6,164 bases of DNA from an uncultured Bacilli bacterium (GTDB lineage Bacteria > Bacillota_I > Bacilli_A > RF39 > UBA660). Below the pieces are notes generated by a model. That model was not told where the DNA came from. It saw only the letters and a program-made list of their open reading frames with translations, and made no database searches. Below are positions 4,742 through 6,164 of the stretch, piece after piece (the first letter of the stretch is position 1; every line of letters begins with the position of its first letter). The DNA is taken from contig CANRGW010000080.1 of the NCBI GenBank assembly GCA_947630205.1, forward strand, positions 1 through 6,164, in the 5' to 3' direction. A program made the position numbers and the translations under genes.

Positions 4742-6079
4742 ATGCAAACAAAATTGCAAAGTGTTTTTAATTATTTAGGAAATTTATTTAAAAGAAAGAA
4801 GTTAGTTAATGTTCTTTCTCTTATCATTGGCATTTTCAGTTATTTATTTTTTGTTATTTCCTTTAATGTTCAACTTGGTTATCAGTTACAAGAATTTTTC
4901 TTTTTCTTGGTTATTCCTTTTTTCTTAATTATTATTAGTACTTTCTTTCCAACTAGTAAAAAGGATATGCAAAGAAACTTATTATATTGTTTATTAATCT
5001 ATTTGGTTATATTAATAAGTTTTATTATAACTAATCCTATTAAAGGACTAGTGCTTAATGGGGTAAGACATTATGATTATAATATGAGACCTTTTCAAAC
5101 AATTATAGAAACATTTACAGTTAATAAAGAATTAGGTTTTGGTTATAAAACGTTACTTGGAAGTTTTTTAATGTTGATGCCTTTAAGTATTTTACTTCCT
5201 TTACTAAATGATAAATTTAAAAATTTCTTTCTTTTCTTTCTGGTTATTTTGCTTTTCTCTTTTACTTATGAGGGAATAGAATATCTTTTATTAATAGGAA
5301 CTTTTGATATTGATAGTATTATTTTAAATATAGTAGGTGCTAGTCTTTTATATTTGATAATTTATAGAAGTAGAGTAGTTAGTTATTTAAAAAGGAAAAT
5401 GCCAAGATTTAAGAAGAATTATAAGTTTTTAAATTTTCTTTATATCTCTCTTTTCATTATTTTAATTATTGGTTGTTCTTCTGAATTTTTTATTTATTTA
5501 GATGGAAAAATTTTAAAGAAAGTTGAAATAAATGGGTATATTAAATGTAATTCGAAGGAAGAGTTAGTAACGGTTTATAATAATTATCGTTATTACAGTA
5601 GTTGTTCTGGTAAATATAATGTTATATATGAAAATCAATCATTTAGTCTTGATAGTTTTATTGCAATTGTGCCAGATATTTTAAAGTATAAGGATATGTT
5701 TAAATTAAGAAGAGAGAAAGTTATTACAAATGTAGAAATTAATGAGAATAAGAATATAGGTAAAAAATTATTATCAGAAGTAGGGAATGATAAGATATAT
5801 TTGTATAATATTGCAAGTATAAATATTAAGTTAGGAACTAAAGAATATGATTATCAAGAATATTTAAATGATTATCAAGAAGGTTTGAAAGAAGATTTTT
5901 CTTTTCTAAATGATTATTATAGTAATTATCAATGGTTTTCTAGTATTAAAAATCATTATAGTTTAAAAGTTTATGATGGATATAATGAACTTTTTTGTAA
6001 AGATACTTATTATTTACCTAAGGATTATAAGATAACTAGTCAAACTTGTAATTATTTAGATAACTTAAAGGAAGAGTAA
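4742..6079 (+). CDS. VanZ-like membrane protein with a large extracytoplasmic C-terminal domain
   Basis: Membrane protein of 445 residues. Likely spans are about 22-42, 50-70, 79-98, 137-155, 161-184, 190-208 and 229-251. The positive-inside pattern (RKK near 20; basic stretch 209-228) puts the N-terminus inside and the C-terminus outside. VanZ features are NMRPFQTI (114-121), a GSFLMLMPLSILLPLL span after it, TYEGIEY (175-181) and FDIDSIILNIVGA (188-200). VanZ gives low-level teicoplanin resistance in enterococci, but most family members have no known function, so resistance should not be assumed. Typical VanZ proteins are 150-200 residues; this one adds an extra span and about 195 outside residues with four cysteines (C269, C288, C419, C436) and a short heptad-like repeat (DYQEYLNDYQEGL, about 370-382). 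I do not recognise that domain. The start ATG is preceded by AGGTGA (4732-4737). No convincing promoter was found in the 67 bp between the preceding terminator (ending 4674) and the start, and no terminator is evident after the TAA stop. Confidence 0.83.
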   Translation: MQTKLQSVFNYLGNLFKRKKLVNVLSLIIGIFSYLFFVISFNVQLGYQLQEFFFFLVIPFFLIIISTFFPTSKKDMQRNLLYCLLIYLVILISFIITNPIKGLVLNGVRHYDYNMRPFQTIIETFTVNKELGFGYKTLLGSFLMLMPLSILLPLLNDKFKNFFLFFLVILLFSFTYEGIEYLLLIGTFDIDSIILNIVGASLLYLIIYRSRVVSYLKRKMPRFKKNYKFLNFLYISLFIILIIGCSSEFFIYLDGKILKKVEINGYIKCNSKEELVTVYNNYRYYSSCSGKYNVIYENQSFSLDSFIAIVPDILKYKDMFKLRREKVITNVEINENKNIGKKLLSEVGNDKIYLYNIASINIKLGTKEYDYQEYLNDYQEGLKEDFSFLNDYYSNYQWFSSIKNHYSLKVYDGYNELFCKDTYYLPKDYKITSQTCNYLDNLKEE

Positions 6080-6121
6080 ATATCTTATATGGCAATCGCT
6101 TAAAAAAATATAAAAAAATTA

Positions 6122-6130
6122 TGATATAAT
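6122..6130 (+). promoter_or_regulatory. Extended -10 promoter for a gene beyond the right edge
   Basis: TGATATAAT gives a perfect TATAAT (6125-6130) with the TG extension at 6122-6123. The -35 region is only A/T-rich; the nearest match, TTAAAA (6100-6105), is 19 bp away, which an extended -10 can tolerate. Transcription would start near 6137 and run out of the window. The -10 is overlapped by the left arm of an inverted repeat. Confidence 0.6.
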
Positions 6131-6164
6131 TAAATCAAGATAAAAAGCGAGTTGATTTAATTAT
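6126..6164. repeat. 13-bp perfect inverted repeat overlapping the edge promoter (possible operator)
   Basis: ATAATTAAATCAA (6126-6138) is the exact reverse complement of TTGATTTAATTAT (6152-6164), with a 13-bp spacer (6139-6151). The left arm covers five of the six -10 bases and the expected start point. The left arm is mostly not transcribed from this promoter, so a DNA operator fits better than an RNA hairpin. The right arm ends exactly at the window edge, so the repeat may continue. Confidence 0.6.

Noticed and set aside
5460..5490. Lipobox-like stretch (LIIGCSS) in the VanZ-like protein
   Set aside because: It sits at residues 241-247 inside the last membrane span of a multi-span protein, not after an N-terminal signal, so lipid attachment at C244 is unlikely.
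4742..6079. Glycopeptide resistance gene vanZ proper
   Set aside because: Only the general VanZ-like fold is supported; no vanA-type cluster genes are present and the protein is far longer than VanZ, so the vanZ symbol and a resistance role are not justified.
6096..6150. TCGCTT (6096-6101) and AAGCGA (6145-6150) as a second inverted repeat
   Set aside because: Only 6 bp, and it interleaves with the better 13-bp repeat rather than nesting with it; easily due to chance.
1..6164. Mollicutes-type code with UGA as tryptophan
   Set aside because: All genes stay open under the standard bacterial code, with tryptophans encoded by TGG and no in-frame TGA interrupting a conserved domain.

Overview
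This is a very A+T-rich window (about three quarters A+T by eye) with Bacillota/Bacilli character: a PASTA-type division penicillin-binding protein, an RNase HIII (a type common in low-GC Gram-positives), a Gram-positive-style lipoprotein, strong AGGAGG/GGTGA-like ribosome sites and TTG-17-TATAAT-like promoters. All tryptophans are TGG and the visible stops are TAA or TAG, so I see no sign of UGA-as-Trp recoding. An uncultured gut-type Bacilli lineage close to the RF39/Mollicutes branch would fit, but that placement is inference.

Layout: (1) 1-274, the 3' end of a plus-strand penicillin-binding protein gene. (2) 275-312, a bidirectional hairpin terminator between convergent genes. (3) 315-3138, two minus-strand genes for nucleic-acid enzymes: rnhC (RNase HIII) upstream and a HerA/DUF87-type ATPase downstream, separated by 103 bp that hold a possible internal promoter, an orphan Shine-Dalgarno sequence and a 10-bp inverted repeat. 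(4) 3139-3240, a compact divergent promoter region with back-to-back sigma-A-type promoters. (5) 3241-6079, three plus-strand envelope genes: a thioredoxin-like lipoprotein, a membrane-anchored XRE-family regulator and a VanZ-domain membrane protein with a large extracytoplasmic C-terminal domain. (6) 6080-6164, an extended -10 promoter for a gene beyond the window, overlapped by a perfect 13-bp inverted repeat.

The left half looks like housekeeping functions: cell-wall synthesis, RNA:DNA hybrid removal and a DNA-translocase-type ATPase. The right half may be an accessory envelope module. There a CPWC redox lipoprotein, a one-component transmembrane HTH sensor and a VanZ-like protein with four predicted extracytoplasmic cysteines lie in the same orientation. 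Strong termination after the regulator, and weaker possible termination after the lipoprotein gene, mean the three need not be one operon. Their functional linkage is inference from proximity and shared location. No mobile element, CRISPR array, rRNA or tRNA was seen, and no complete defence system could be supported.
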